The notes beneath the pieces were generated by a model, which was given only the letters and a program-made list of their open reading frames with translations, did no database searches and had not been told where the DNA came from. The position numbers were made by a program, and so were the translations under genes. Below are positions 17,148 through 25,471 of a DNA stretch of 64,000 bases, piece after piece. The DNA is from an uncultured Rhodospirillales bacterium. GTDB taxonomy: Bacteria > Pseudomonadota > Alphaproteobacteria > ATCC43930 > CGMCC-115725. The stretch spans positions 1 through 64,000 of the forward strand of contig CAIJOA010000028.1 of the NCBI GenBank assembly GCA_903822185.1, read 5' to 3'. The first letter of the stretch is position 1; every line of letters begins with the position of its first letter.

Positions 17148-17930
17148 TTATTCGCCCGGATCTTGGACGCGAAGGCCGGCATCGATGCGAAGGACATCGC
17201 CGTTGACGTAAGAGGCGCGATCCGAGGCCATAAAGGTGACCACGTCGGCGATTTCTTCGACGCTGCCCGGCCGGCCGATGGGTAGTTTGTGGAACAATTC
17301 GGGCCAGCGGTCTTCGGTGCCGAACTTGGCGATCGCGTTCTTTTTCGCGCCGGTCAGAAGACGATCGGACAGGATCGGACCAGGATTGACGCCGAGGACA
17401 CGCACGCCGTGCCGCGCCCCCTCGCCGCCGAGGCACGCGGTGAACATCATCAGCGCCGCGTTCGCCGTTGAAACCGCGATCGAGCTTGCGACGGGCCGTT
17501 CGCCGGCGAGGCCGATGACATTGATGATGACGCCCTTCTTGCGTTCGCACATGCCGGGAAAGATGTATCGCGCCAGATCGATATAGGCGAAGACCTTGAG
17601 GTCCCAGCCCTTGCGCCAAGCTGCGGGGCTGACTTCGCTCAGCTTGCCGCGCGGAATGGCGCCCGCATTGTTGATCAAAATATCGACGTCGCCGACGGCC
17701 TTGGCCAAAGCCTCGACATTTTCGAGCTTGGTCAGATCGCTGGCATGCGGCGTGACCTTCACGCCATAGGTCTTCGACAATTCGGCAGCGGCGGTTTGTA
17801 ACCGATCGGGATTAGTCGCAGCCAGATGCACGTCGCAACCTTCGGCGGCGAAAGCCTTCGCGATGCCATAGCCGATGCCGCGCGACGATCCGGTGACGAG
17901 AGCAACCCGGCCTTTGAGATTCAAATCCAT
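17148..17930 (-). CDS. SDR-family protein lacking the catalytic triad
   Basis: A 260-residue Rossmann protein of the short-chain dehydrogenase/reductase family: TGSSRGIGYGIA for cofactor binding (about 13-25), NNAGAIPRG (88-95) and the C-terminal NPGPILSDRL. The expected Ser and Tyr-x-x-x-Lys are not there: the strand reads NVIGLAGERP and the following helix SIAVSTANAAL (about 150-160), with Asn at the usual Lys place and no Tyr in register. Related SDR groups with altered active sites exist, so it may bind cofactor without classical redox chemistry or use other residues. It starts four bases after the Asp-box protein stops and is third in the MmgE/PrpD operon. Confidence 0.8.
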   Translation of the reverse strand: MDLNLKGRVALVTGSSRGIGYGIAKAFAAEGCDVHLAATNPDRLQTAAAELSKTYGVKVTPHASDLTKLENVEALAKAVGDVDILINNAGAIPRGKLSEVSPAAWRKGWDLKVFAYIDLARYIFPGMCERKKGVIINVIGLAGERPVASSIAVSTANAALMMFTACLGGEGARHGVRVLGVNPGPILSDRLLTGAKKNAIAKFGTEDRWPELFHKLPIGRPGSVEEIADVVTFMASDRASYVNGDVLRIDAGLRVQDPGE

Positions 17931-17934
17931 TTTC

Positions 17935-18996
17935 TCACCCGCAATCCACTGAATAAACCCCGGTGCAGCCCTCGGGCAGCGTATGGCTCGTCCAACTCTT
18001 TCCACCGTCTTGCGTGCCGATGACATAGCCATAGCGCGCGCAGCCATAGACCTGGTCCGGGTCCTTCCGGTGCAAGGCGACCGACATGATCGTGCAGCCT
18101 TCCGGCACCGAATGATCAAAGCGCTCCCAGCTTTGTCCAAGATTTTTGCTGCGATAGATTGCGCCGCTGCTGTTCTTCACCGAAATGCCGACGCCGACAT
18201 AGAGCGTGCGCGGATCGTGCGGCGATAGTTGCAGGTCGCGGCAATAGGTCAGATGCGCGGTCTTGCCCATTTCGACATCGGACCAGTGCTTGCCGTTATC
18301 GCTGCTTTCGAACACGCCCATGCGAACGCCGGCAAAAATTTTTTCCGGTTCGACCGGCGTGACGCAGACGGCATGGCCGTCGATCATGCCTTCGAAATCA
18401 TGATCGCAGAATCCTTTGCTGCGCAGATGCGGGCGTTCGTCGGCCAGTGACATCAGGCCTGGGCTGCAGTCGATCCAGCTTTTGCCGCCGTCGTCGCTGC
18501 GCATGACGCCGTTGATTTCGATGATGGCAAAGATCGAATTGGGTCGCGCCGGATTGATCGTCAGGCGCATCACGCGCGGAGTGAATGGGACGCGATCCGG
18601 AATCTGCGGATCGGGTAAACGCCGCCAGGTATCGCCGCCGTCTTCGCTGCGATAGATGCCCGTCGGTGAGGTGCCTGCGTAGATGATCTTCGGGTTGGTC
18701 GGATGAACCAGCAGCGACCAGACGCGCAAATCCTTGTCGGGGAAACCCGCCCGCGCCCAATGCTCGCCGCGATCGGTGGTCCAATACGGGCCGTTCTGCG
18801 TGCCGACAAAGACCGTGTCGGGCGAAGCTGGATGGAGGGCGACCGTTTGCACGTCGCAATCGTCGGGCAAACCGCCGGCCAGCTTTTCGAACTGCTGTTC
18901 GCCGACCTTCAGCCGGAAGACGCCGTTGATCTTGCCGCCTTGCAGCCGGTTGACCCCGGCATAGACATGGGTGGTTCGCCCGGTGGTATCTGCCAT
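17935..18996 (-). CDS. Cytoplasmic Asp-box (BNR) beta-propeller protein
   Basis: A 353-residue protein built of repeats of about 50 residues, each carrying an Asp-box-like turn: TTDRGEHW, SEDGGDTW, SDDGGKSW, SSDNGKHW, SKNLGQSW and TQDGGKSW. This is the sialidase/VPS10-type propeller fold, but the catalytic residues of sialidases are not evident and there is no signal peptide, so it is probably a cytoplasmic binding or unknown catalytic propeller. The start is fixed by GGAGGAAGTTG immediately before ATG 18996. It follows the MmgE/PrpD gene by 22 bases and precedes the SDR by four, indicating one operon. Function is unknown. Confidence 0.85.
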   Translation of the reverse strand: MADTTGRTTHVYAGVNRLQGGKINGVFRLKVGEQQFEKLAGGLPDDCDVQTVALHPASPDTVFVGTQNGPYWTTDRGEHWARAGFPDKDLRVWSLLVHPTNPKIIYAGTSPTGIYRSEDGGDTWRRLPDPQIPDRVPFTPRVMRLTINPARPNSIFAIIEINGVMRSDDGGKSWIDCSPGLMSLADERPHLRSKGFCDHDFEGMIDGHAVCVTPVEPEKIFAGVRMGVFESSDNGKHWSDVEMGKTAHLTYCRDLQLSPHDPRTLYVGVGISVKNSSGAIYRSKNLGQSWERFDHSVPEGCTIMSVALHRKDPDQVYGCARYGYVIGTQDGGKSWTSHTLPEGCTGVYSVDCG

Positions 18997-19018
18997 CAAC
19001 TTCCTCCAAACACGTCGT

Positions 19019-20362
19019 CTATTTTTCACCGGCCGCGGCACGGCCGATGATGCCGACATCATCGAGATCGATCAGCTTCCAGCAGGACTGCAGCAGTTCA
19101 GCCGCAGCGGCAGCGCTCAATCGCGTTTGAGCCTGACTTAGAAACTTTTCGCCAAGTTGTCGATCATCCATCGGGCGCGACGCGCTACCGACGCAATGCG
19201 CGATGGCTTTGTGAAGAACGCGGCCGTCTTTCAGCGTCACGATCGCCTCGACCGCGTCCGCCGCCATGGCAGAATCGACTTCGAGATCGATCCGTTCGCG
19301 TAAGGCAACGATCGCGGGCTCATCGACGCGGTCGCCATCGCGCAGCGTCGCGGTGCCGTAAATCAACGCGGCGGCAACCCAATGATGATGGCTCGTCTGG
19401 ACGTTGAGCTTGCTTTTGGGGTGACGGTTATTGGTCATCGCCACGGCGCCCGAACTGACCTTGAGACGAAGCTGTTCGATAGCAGCATAATCGAGCCCGT
19501 CGGCCTGCAGCGCGAAACAGCAATCGATCGAGGGATGAATGACGATCCCGCACGGATAAGGCTTATAGGTATTCGACAGAATCTCGAACTTCTCGCCGAG
19601 GCCATCGGTCATCGCCACGATGTTCGGCTCGGGCGAATGTGCCTTGGCGAAGCCACGCTGCGCCTCGATCGCGTCATCCGCTGCGGTGAAACCTTGTTGC
19701 GCGAGCAAGGCGGCGCGAAGACCCGTTTGCGCCGCATGACCGGCGACGAGCGAGAAACCCATACCGCCGACCGAACGCATTCCGGCGGCTTCCGATAAGG
19801 CGATGCCGATGGCCCAGGCCATCTGCTTTTCATCGAGGCCTAAAAGCTTGGCGGCAGCGACAGCCGCGCCGATCCCGCCCGCGATTCCGGTTTGCAGCCA
19901 GATAACATTGCCGCGCGCTGGCGCAACCGACACGGCTTTGCTCAAACGACAGGCCGCTTCGACGCCAAGCATCAAAGCAAGAACGAAGTCCTTGCCGGAA
20001 ACCGGTGCGCGTTCCGCCAAGGCGAGCAACGCCGCGCAGACCGGCCCGCCAGGATGAATCACCGCTTCGGCATGCGTGTCGTCGAACGAGAGGACGGCCG
20101 AGCTCATGCAGTTGAAAAGGCTGGCATGAAGAATGTCAGCCTGAATGCCGCGCCCAATGACGCTCGCCTGCACTTTTCCAGAGTACGCGATCAAGGCTCG
20201 GACAGCCGTCTCGACAGCCGGATGGCGCGAACCGCCGAGCGCGCAGCCGATAAAATTAACAAAGGTCCGGGTCGCTTCATGCAGAACCGCGTCCGGTACA
20301 TCGTCGAGCGCCGCCGACGCCGCGTAACGCGCGAAGGTAGCAGTGGCTCCTATTTCCGCCAT
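19019..20362 (-). CDS. MmgE/PrpD family protein
   Basis: A 447-residue member of the family that includes 2-methylcitrate dehydratase (PrpD), cis-aconitate decarboxylase and iminodisuccinate epimerase. Seen are the N-terminal helical domain (TRTFVNFIGCALGGSRHPAV), SFDDTHAEAVIHPGGPV, the GVEAACRLSKAV helix, and YKPYPCGIVIHPSIDCC before the lid domain. Most members act on di- or tricarboxylic acids, but no prpB/prpC partners are here, so the methylcitrate cycle is unlikely. It begins a minus-strand operon with the Asp-box protein and the SDR, and is divergent from a NitT/TauT-type importer. Together these suggest uptake and breakdown of one specific organic acid or related compound. Confidence 0.88.
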   Translation of the reverse strand: MAEIGATATFARYAASAALDDVPDAVLHEATRTFVNFIGCALGGSRHPAVETAVRALIAYSGKVQASVIGRGIQADILHASLFNCMSSAVLSFDDTHAEAVIHPGGPVCAALLALAERAPVSGKDFVLALMLGVEAACRLSKAVSVAPARGNVIWLQTGIAGGIGAAVAAAKLLGLDEKQMAWAIGIALSEAAGMRSVGGMGFSLVAGHAAQTGLRAALLAQQGFTAADDAIEAQRGFAKAHSPEPNIVAMTDGLGEKFEILSNTYKPYPCGIVIHPSIDCCFALQADGLDYAAIEQLRLKVSSGAVAMTNNRHPKSKLNVQTSHHHWVAAALIYGTATLRDGDRVDEPAIVALRERIDLEVDSAMAADAVEAIVTLKDGRVLHKAIAHCVGSASRPMDDRQLGEKFLSQAQTRLSAAAAAELLQSCWKLIDLDDVGIIGRAAAGEK

Positions 20363-20522
20363 GATGACGTGACCTTTAATTTTTTATCGCTGTCGTTTTG
20401 CGTCGCCGCAAGTATGGGCGAATTGGATCGTGCTGACCATCGCCTTGCGGAGACGTCTTATCGCGACATAAGATCGGGGCATTACCGCATCCATAAGCGG
20501 AAAAGAGGGAAGGAACGTCTCG

Positions 20523-20543
20523 ATGAGCGTCGGCGGCGCATGA
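20523..20543 (+). CDS. Possible six-codon leader cistron (MSVGGA)
   Basis: An ATG with a well placed AAGGA eight bases upstream opens a six-codon frame whose TGA overlaps the ATG of the ABC ATPase (ATGA at 20540-20543). The ATPase has no ribosome site of its own and no other start in frame nearby, so translation could depend on reinitiation from this leader. This is inferred only from spacing and ribosome-site strength; the peptide itself has no recognisable property. Confidence 0.35.
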   Translation: MSVGGA

Positions 20544-21361
20544 GTGAGATATTGGATGCCGCGACCGCGATACAGCTTTCCCCTGCCCTTGTCGTAAAAT
20601 CGCTCGTCAAAACCTTCAGCCGCCAAGGCCGCGCGGTTCAAGCTCTCGACGATTTCAATCTGACGGTTCACGAAGGCGAGTTTGTCGCCATCGTCGGCCC
20701 GTCCGGCTGCGGCAAGAGCACTTTCCTCCATATGCTCGGCGGGTTCGAGCCGTCCAACGGCGGCACGATTGAACTGGACGCCAAGCCGATCACCGGCCCC
20801 GGCCCCGATCGCGGGATGCTGTTTCAGGATTACGCGCTTTATCCGTGGCGGACCGTTTATGGCAACATCATCTGGCCGCTCGAGGTTCAGCATGTGCCCA
20901 AGGCTGAACGGGCAGCGATCGTCGAACGATTTATGTCCCTCGTCGGCCTCACTCATTTTCGCGATCACTATCCGGCCGAACTTTCCGGCGGCATGAAGCA
21001 GCGTGTCGCCCTCGCCCGCGTGCTCGCCTTCGATCCTAAAATCCTGTTGATGGACGAGCCGTTCGGCGCGCTCGACGCGCAAAACCGCGAGCTGATGCAG
21101 GAAGAACTCAGCCGGATCTGGGATCGCACGCGCAAGACCGTCATTTTCGTCACCCACGATATCGACGAGGCGATCTATCTCGCCGATCGGGTCATCGTCT
21201 TCACCGCGCGTCCAGGCCGCATCAAGCAAGACGTGAAGATCGAGCTGCCGCGCCCGCGCGGGCCGGACATCCGTAAGTCGCCCGAATACACCCAATACCG
21301 CAATCTGATCTGGGACCTGCTGCGCGAGGAAGTAATGCGTGCGCGGGAAGAATATAATTGA
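20540..21361 (+). CDS. NitT/TauT-type ABC importer ATP-binding protein
   Basis: A 273-residue ATPase of the nitrate/sulfonate/taurine importer class. Motifs are complete: Walker A GPSGCGKST, Q-loop MLFQDYALYPWRTV, signature LSGGMKQRVALARVLA, Walker B ILLMDEPFGALDA and the H-loop FVTHDIDEAIYLADR. It powers the two permeases encoded immediately downstream, with the first permease start overlapping its stop (TTGA). The start ATG at 20540 lacks a ribosome site and overlaps the stop of a six-codon frame. The gene is divergent from the MmgE/PrpD operon; the 177 bases between them must hold both promoters. Confidence 0.93.
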   Translation: MSEILDAATAIQLSPALVVKSLVKTFSRQGRAVQALDDFNLTVHEGEFVAIVGPSGCGKSTFLHMLGGFEPSNGGTIELDAKPITGPGPDRGMLFQDYALYPWRTVYGNIIWPLEVQHVPKAERAAIVERFMSLVGLTHFRDHYPAELSGGMKQRVALARVLAFDPKILLMDEPFGALDAQNRELMQEELSRIWDRTRKTVIFVTHDIDEAIYLADRVIVFTARPGRIKQDVKIELPRPRGPDIRKSPEYTQYRNLIWDLLREEVMRAREEYN

Positions 21362-22176
21362 CCATCGCCGCGACAGAACGCGCACCGAGAACTAGATCGA
21401 ACCGTCCGGCGGTGCCGGTTCGGCTCATCGGCCTTATACCGCCGCTGGCGCTCGTCATTATCTGGGAACTCTGCGGCCAGTATCACATGCTGCCGCGCTA
21501 TCTCGTGCCGCCGTCGCTGATCGTCTCTACGACATGGCGCATGCTGCTCAGCGGCGAGCTCATCGGTCATATCGGCGCCAGCATGTTCCGCATCGCGATG
21601 GGATTTCTCATTGGCTCGATCTGCGGGACGGCGGCGGGACTCATCTCCGGTTCCGTCAGGCCGGTCGAACGGTTCTATGAACCGCTGATCTCCCTGACCT
21701 ACCCGGTGCCGAAAACGGCGGCCTTGCCGATCATCTTTGCCTGGTTTGGACTTGGCGACGCCGCAAAGATTGTCGCGATTACGCTTTCGATCTTTTACCC
21801 CTGCTACATCGCCGCTTATTACGGCGCGAAGTCCGTCGCTGGCATTCATATCTGGTCGGCGCGGAATATGGGTGCGACCCGGCTGCAGATTTTCTTCCGC
21901 ATCGTCCTGCCGAGCGCGCTGCCGCAAATCTTCAACGGCCTGCGGATTGCGATCGGGCTATCCTTTATCGTGATGGTGACGTCGGAACTGATCGCGGCGC
22001 AGAAGGGCCTCGGCTATCTCGTCGGCGCGGCCGAAGACAATATGCGGTTCGACATCATGTGGGTCGCTGTCGTTACCATCGGCATCATCGGCTTTTGCGC
22101 CGACCGCATTCTCCTGATGATCCGCAGCCGTGTCCTGATGGGTCAGTTGCTGGGCAAGGATCAAGCCCATGGCTAA
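21358..22176 (+). CDS. ABC importer permease 1 (NitT/TauT type)
   Basis: A 272-residue inner-membrane permease of the binding-protein-dependent importer type with about six membrane segments (for example IPPLALVIIWELCG, AMGFLIGSICGTAAGLISG, IVAITLSIFYPCYIAAYYG). The EAA loop that contacts the ATPase reads ARNMGATRLQIFFRIVLPSALP. The start is TTG 21358, overlapping the ATPase stop, with GGAAGA upstream. It differs clearly from the second permease gene, so the channel is probably a heterodimer. Confidence 0.92.
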   Translation: MTIAATERAPRTRSNRPAVPVRLIGLIPPLALVIIWELCGQYHMLPRYLVPPSLIVSTTWRMLLSGELIGHIGASMFRIAMGFLIGSICGTAAGLISGSVRPVERFYEPLISLTYPVPKTAALPIIFAWFGLGDAAKIVAITLSIFYPCYIAAYYGAKSVAGIHIWSARNMGATRLQIFFRIVLPSALPQIFNGLRIAIGLSFIVMVTSELIAAQKGLGYLVGAAEDNMRFDIMWVAVVTIGIIGFCADRILLMIRSRVLMGQLLGKDQAHG

Positions 22177-22957
22177 TCAAACTGTCGGTCACAAAGCCCT
22201 CGATCTGATCCGGCGGACCTATTCGATTTTTGTCGTGCTTGCCGCGTGGGAAATCGTGTCCCATTCCGGTTGGGTGTCACCGCGCCTGACGCCGGGGATC
22301 GAAAAGATTGCGGTCGAATTCTGGGGCCTCGTTACCAGCGGCGACCTGCTGTTCCACGGCCGTATCACGCTGCAACGCGCCTTCATTGGGTTCGGCCTCG
22401 CGATCTTCGGCGGGATTGCCCTCGGCACCTTGATGGCGCGCATCCGTTGGTTCGATATCCTGTTCGAGCCGCTATTTTCTTTCGGCTATCCGGTGCCGAA
22501 GATATCGCTCTATCCCGTGTTCATCTTCGTGTTCGGTTTCGGCGATCTCTCGAAGATCATGCTGATCTTCCTCGAATGTCTCTATCCGATCACGGTTCAT
22601 ACCTATTACGGCATGAAGAGCGCCGAGCGCGTCCTGGTTTGGGCCAGCCGCAACATGGGCGCGAACAGCCAGCAGCTTTTCTGGCGCGTGCTGGTGCCGT
22701 CGGCGGCGCCGACGATCTTCTCGGGGCTGCGTATCGCCGTGCCGGTCGCGCTGATCGTGACGATCATCACCGAGATCATCGGCGAGAGCAAAGGCCTCGG
22801 CTATATCGTCAGCTTCAGCGCGGCGCAGTTCGAATATGGCCGGTCGCTGGCCGCCATGTTCTCCATCGGCGTCGTCGGCTTCGTCATCGACCGGCTACTG
22901 ATCGCGCTGCGCAAGCACATCATCTTTTGGCAAAAAGACAGCATGCCGATCGTCTGA
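22169..22957 (+). CDS. ABC importer permease 2 (NitT/TauT type)
   Basis: A 262-residue permease with the same fold as its neighbour and an EAA loop ASRNMGANSQQLFWRVLVPSAAP. Membrane segments include FIGFGLAIFGGIALGTLM and LIVTIITEIIGESKGLGYIV. It overlaps the first permease by eight bases. Most NitT/TauT systems have one permease gene that forms a homodimer, so two distinct permeases are a less common arrangement. It is followed 28 bases later by the binding-protein gene. Confidence 0.92.
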   Translation: MANQTVGHKALDLIRRTYSIFVVLAAWEIVSHSGWVSPRLTPGIEKIAVEFWGLVTSGDLLFHGRITLQRAFIGFGLAIFGGIALGTLMARIRWFDILFEPLFSFGYPVPKISLYPVFIFVFGFGDLSKIMLIFLECLYPITVHTYYGMKSAERVLVWASRNMGANSQQLFWRVLVPSAAPTIFSGLRIAVPVALIVTIITEIIGESKGLGYIVSFSAAQFEYGRSLAAMFSIGVVGFVIDRLLIALRKHIIFWQKDSMPIV

Positions 22958-22985
22958 TCGGCTTAAATACATGCGGGGGAAACCA

Positions 22986-23951
22986 ATGTTCAAAAATCTG
23001 CTGCTCTCGGCGGCGACCATGTTTGCGATGGCGGGCGTTGCTTACGCCGATCCAGTCGATATTCGCATCGGCGCCGGCCCGTCGGCGGACGAACAACTAT
23101 GGCTGATGAAGCTGCGCCCCGATCTGACGCCCAATCAAGGCAAAGTCTATAATTACAAAATGACCATGTTCCGCGGCGCCAACGAGCGCTTCGTCGCCTA
23201 TCAGGCGGGACAACTCGACGCCGGCAGCACCGCAATGTCGGCCGCCTTGTTCGCTGCCTCGAAAGACATCCCGCTGACGCTGGTCGCCGCCGAGACCTAC
23301 GACGAGTCCGACTTCTTCTCGACCGATTATCTGACCCTCGCCGATTCAAAATTCAGCAAGGACAATCTCAAAGGCGCGACCATCGGCCTCAGCGGTTTCC
23401 GCACCAGCTTCGAACTTTACGCGCGGGTCGCGGTGCAAAAGCTTGGCCTCAATCCTGAACGCGACGTGAACTGGCTGATCATGCCGCTTGGCAATATCGG
23501 CATGGCCTTGCGCGCCGGCAAAATCGATCTTGGCGTGTTTCCGACGTTCTATAGCTATGTCGAAAACAAGACCGGCGGCGTGAAGACGGCCTTCACTGCC
23601 TTCAGCATCAGCGGCGTACGCGAGGAATTCGATGTGTTCTTCTCACCCGATTTCATCGCCAAAAACCGTGAGGTCGTGCGCGCCTGGGCGTCGGATTTCC
23701 GCAACGTCAGCAATTATCTCAACCAGCATCAGAAAGAAGCGCGGCAGGCGATCGCTGATTCTAAAATCATCGAGGTCGATCCGGCGGTCTATCTTCAGAT
23801 CATCCCGCCCGAGATCAAGAATCCGACCCAGAACGGCATTCCGCAAATCGAGACTTTACGCAAGCTGCAAGACTTGACCGTCAGCCTAGGTTTTCAACCG
23901 AAAAAGGTCGATGTCGATAAGATGATCGATGCGAGCCTGATCAAGCCATAA
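22986..23951 (+). CDS. Periplasmic substrate-binding protein (NitT/TauT type)
   Basis: A 321-residue periplasmic protein with a signal peptide (KNLLLSAATMFAMAGVAYA, cut before DP) and the two-lobe NMT1/SsuA-like organisation: KMTMFRGANERFVAYQAGQLDAGSTAMSAAL in the first lobe includes the usual substrate-counting segment, then KGATIGLSGFRTSFELYARVA and MPLGNIGMALRAGKIDLGVFP. The start at 22986 has GGGGGAAACCA just upstream; an ATG fifteen bases earlier is within that ribosome site. It completes the importer. Ligands in this family include taurine, sulfonates, nitrate, bicarbonate and aromatic acids; which one applies here is not readable. Confidence 0.9.
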   Translation: MFKNLLLSAATMFAMAGVAYADPVDIRIGAGPSADEQLWLMKLRPDLTPNQGKVYNYKMTMFRGANERFVAYQAGQLDAGSTAMSAALFAASKDIPLTLVAAETYDESDFFSTDYLTLADSKFSKDNLKGATIGLSGFRTSFELYARVAVQKLGLNPERDVNWLIMPLGNIGMALRAGKIDLGVFPTFYSYVENKTGGVKTAFTAFSISGVREEFDVFFSPDFIAKNREVVRAWASDFRNVSNYLNQHQKEARQAIADSKIIEVDPAVYLQIIPPEIKNPTQNGIPQIETLRKLQDLTVSLGFQPKKVDVDKMIDASLIKP

Positions 23952-23954
23952 GGC

Positions 23955-24674
23955 TCAGTGACCGCCTTCGAGATAGGCCTTCTGAACATCGGCATTGTTC
24001 AGCAATTCATCGCCGGTGCCTTTGAGGATGATCTGACCCGTCTGCATGACGTAGCCGCGATGCGCGAGCCGTAACGCGTGATGCGCGTTTTGTTCGACCA
24101 GGAACACCGTCATCTTCTGTTCGCGGTTGATCGTGCGGATTACGTCGAAGATTTGCTTCACTATCAGCGGCGCGAGGCCAAGCGACGGCTCGTCAAGCAG
24201 CAGCAGCTTCGGTCGGCTCATCAGCGCACGGGCGATGGCGAGCATCTGCTGCTCGCCGCCTGATAGCGTTCCGCCGCGCTGCGCCTGACGCGCCTTAAGG
24301 ATCGGGAACAGCGTCAGCACGCGATCTAGGTCATCTTTAAAATGGCTTGGGTCGGCAACGATCGCACCCATCTGCAGATTTTCGAGCACGGTCATGCGCG
24401 GAAAAATGCGCCGTCCCTCGGGCGAATGGGAAATGCCGCGCCGCATGATCTCGTAGGTGGGCAGCTTGGTGATCGGCTGACCCTCGAAGATCACCGCTCC
24501 CTTTTCCGCTTGCGGCTTGCCGCAGATCGTCATCAGCAGAGTCGATTTGCCGGCGCCGTTGGCACCGATCAGCGTGACGATCTCGCCCGGCTCGACATCG
24601 ATCGAGACGCCTTTCAGCGCATGGATGTTGCCGTAATAGGTATGAATGTCGGCGACCGACAGCACCGCGCTCAT
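23955..24674 (-). CDS. livF: Branched-chain-type ABC transporter ATPase LivF
   Basis: A 239-residue ATPase of the LivF type. Walker A is GANGAGKST, the signature is LSGGEQQMLAIARALM, Walker B LLLLDEPSLGLAP, and the H-loop sits in VEQNAHHALRLAHRGYV, the typical LivF ending. Its start overlaps the livG stop as ATGA, so the two ATPases are made together. It is the last gene of livH-livM-livG-livF and converges on the TauT-type binding protein gene three bases away. Confidence 0.95.
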   Translation of the reverse strand: MSAVLSVADIHTYYGNIHALKGVSIDVEPGEIVTLIGANGAGKSTLLMTICGKPQAEKGAVIFEGQPITKLPTYEIMRRGISHSPEGRRIFPRMTVLENLQMGAIVADPSHFKDDLDRVLTLFPILKARQAQRGGTLSGGEQQMLAIARALMSRPKLLLLDEPSLGLAPLIVKQIFDVIRTINREQKMTVFLVEQNAHHALRLAHRGYVMQTGQIILKGTGDELLNNADVQKAYLEGGH

Positions 24675-25471
24675 GCGTCAGGCTCGCCAAGATAGGCTTT
24701 GATCACGGCCTGGTTGCTGCGTATCTCCCCAGGTGTGCCTTCGGCGATCTTCTTGCCGTAATCCAGCACGACGATCCGGTCGGAAATGCCCATCACCACG
24801 TTCATGTCATGCTCGATCAGCAGGATGCCGACTTTGTGGCGTTCGCGGATCGCCAACAGCAATTCATTCAGCTCGGCTGATTCACGCGGGTTGAGGCCCG
24901 CCGCGGGTTCGTCGAGACAAAGCAGCAACGGATCGGTGCACATCGCGCGGGCTATTTCGAGCCGGCGCTGCGCACCATAGGGTAACGTGCCAGCAAGACG
25001 ATTGGCGTGATCGACGAGGCCGACACGATCGAGCCAGTAGCGCGCCGTTTCGACAGCAGCGCCTTCTGCATCGCGATAGCGTTTCAGTCCCAATAACCCG
25101 GCGAGGCTATAGACGCTCGCGCGCATCAGCTTGTTGTGCTGCGCGACGATCAGGTTTTCGAGCACGGTCATGCCGGTGAACAAGCGGATGTTCTGAAACG
25201 TGCGTGCGACACCGGCGTCGCGCGTAATCCGCCACCCCTCCATGCGTTCCAACGCCAGCGTTTTACCGCCGCGATCGAACGCCAACGTCCCCGAACTCGG
25301 TCGATAGAATCCGGTCAGGCAGTTAAACACAGTCGTTTTGCCGGCGCCGTTCGGGCCGATGATCGCGGTGATGTCGCCCTTGTTCGCGGCAAAAGACAAA
25401 CCATCGACGGCCAAGAGGCCGCCGAAACGCATCGTCAGTCCTTCGACTTGAAGTAGCGCCGCTCCGCTCAT
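24671..25471 (-). CDS. livG: Branched-chain-type ABC transporter ATPase LivG
   Basis: A 266-residue ATPase with Walker A GPNGAGKTT, the LivG-specific insert after GFYRPSSGTLAF, TFQNIRLFTGMTVLEN, signature-type LPYGAQRRLEIARAM, Walker B LCLDEPAAGLNP and the H-loop LLIEHDMNVVMGISDRI. The true start is the ATG at 25471, overlapping the livM stop (ATGA). Longer frames upstream are antisense-like shadow of livM. It pairs with LivF as a heterodimer under the LivHM channel. Confidence 0.95.
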   Translation of the reverse strand: MSGAALLQVEGLTMRFGGLLAVDGLSFAANKGDITAIIGPNGAGKTTVFNCLTGFYRPSSGTLAFDRGGKTLALERMEGWRITRDAGVARTFQNIRLFTGMTVLENLIVAQHNKLMRASVYSLAGLLGLKRYRDAEGAAVETARYWLDRVGLVDHANRLAGTLPYGAQRRLEIARAMCTDPLLLCLDEPAAGLNPRESAELNELLLAIRERHKVGILLIEHDMNVVMGISDRIVVLDYGKKIAEGTPGEIRSNQAVIKAYLGEPDA

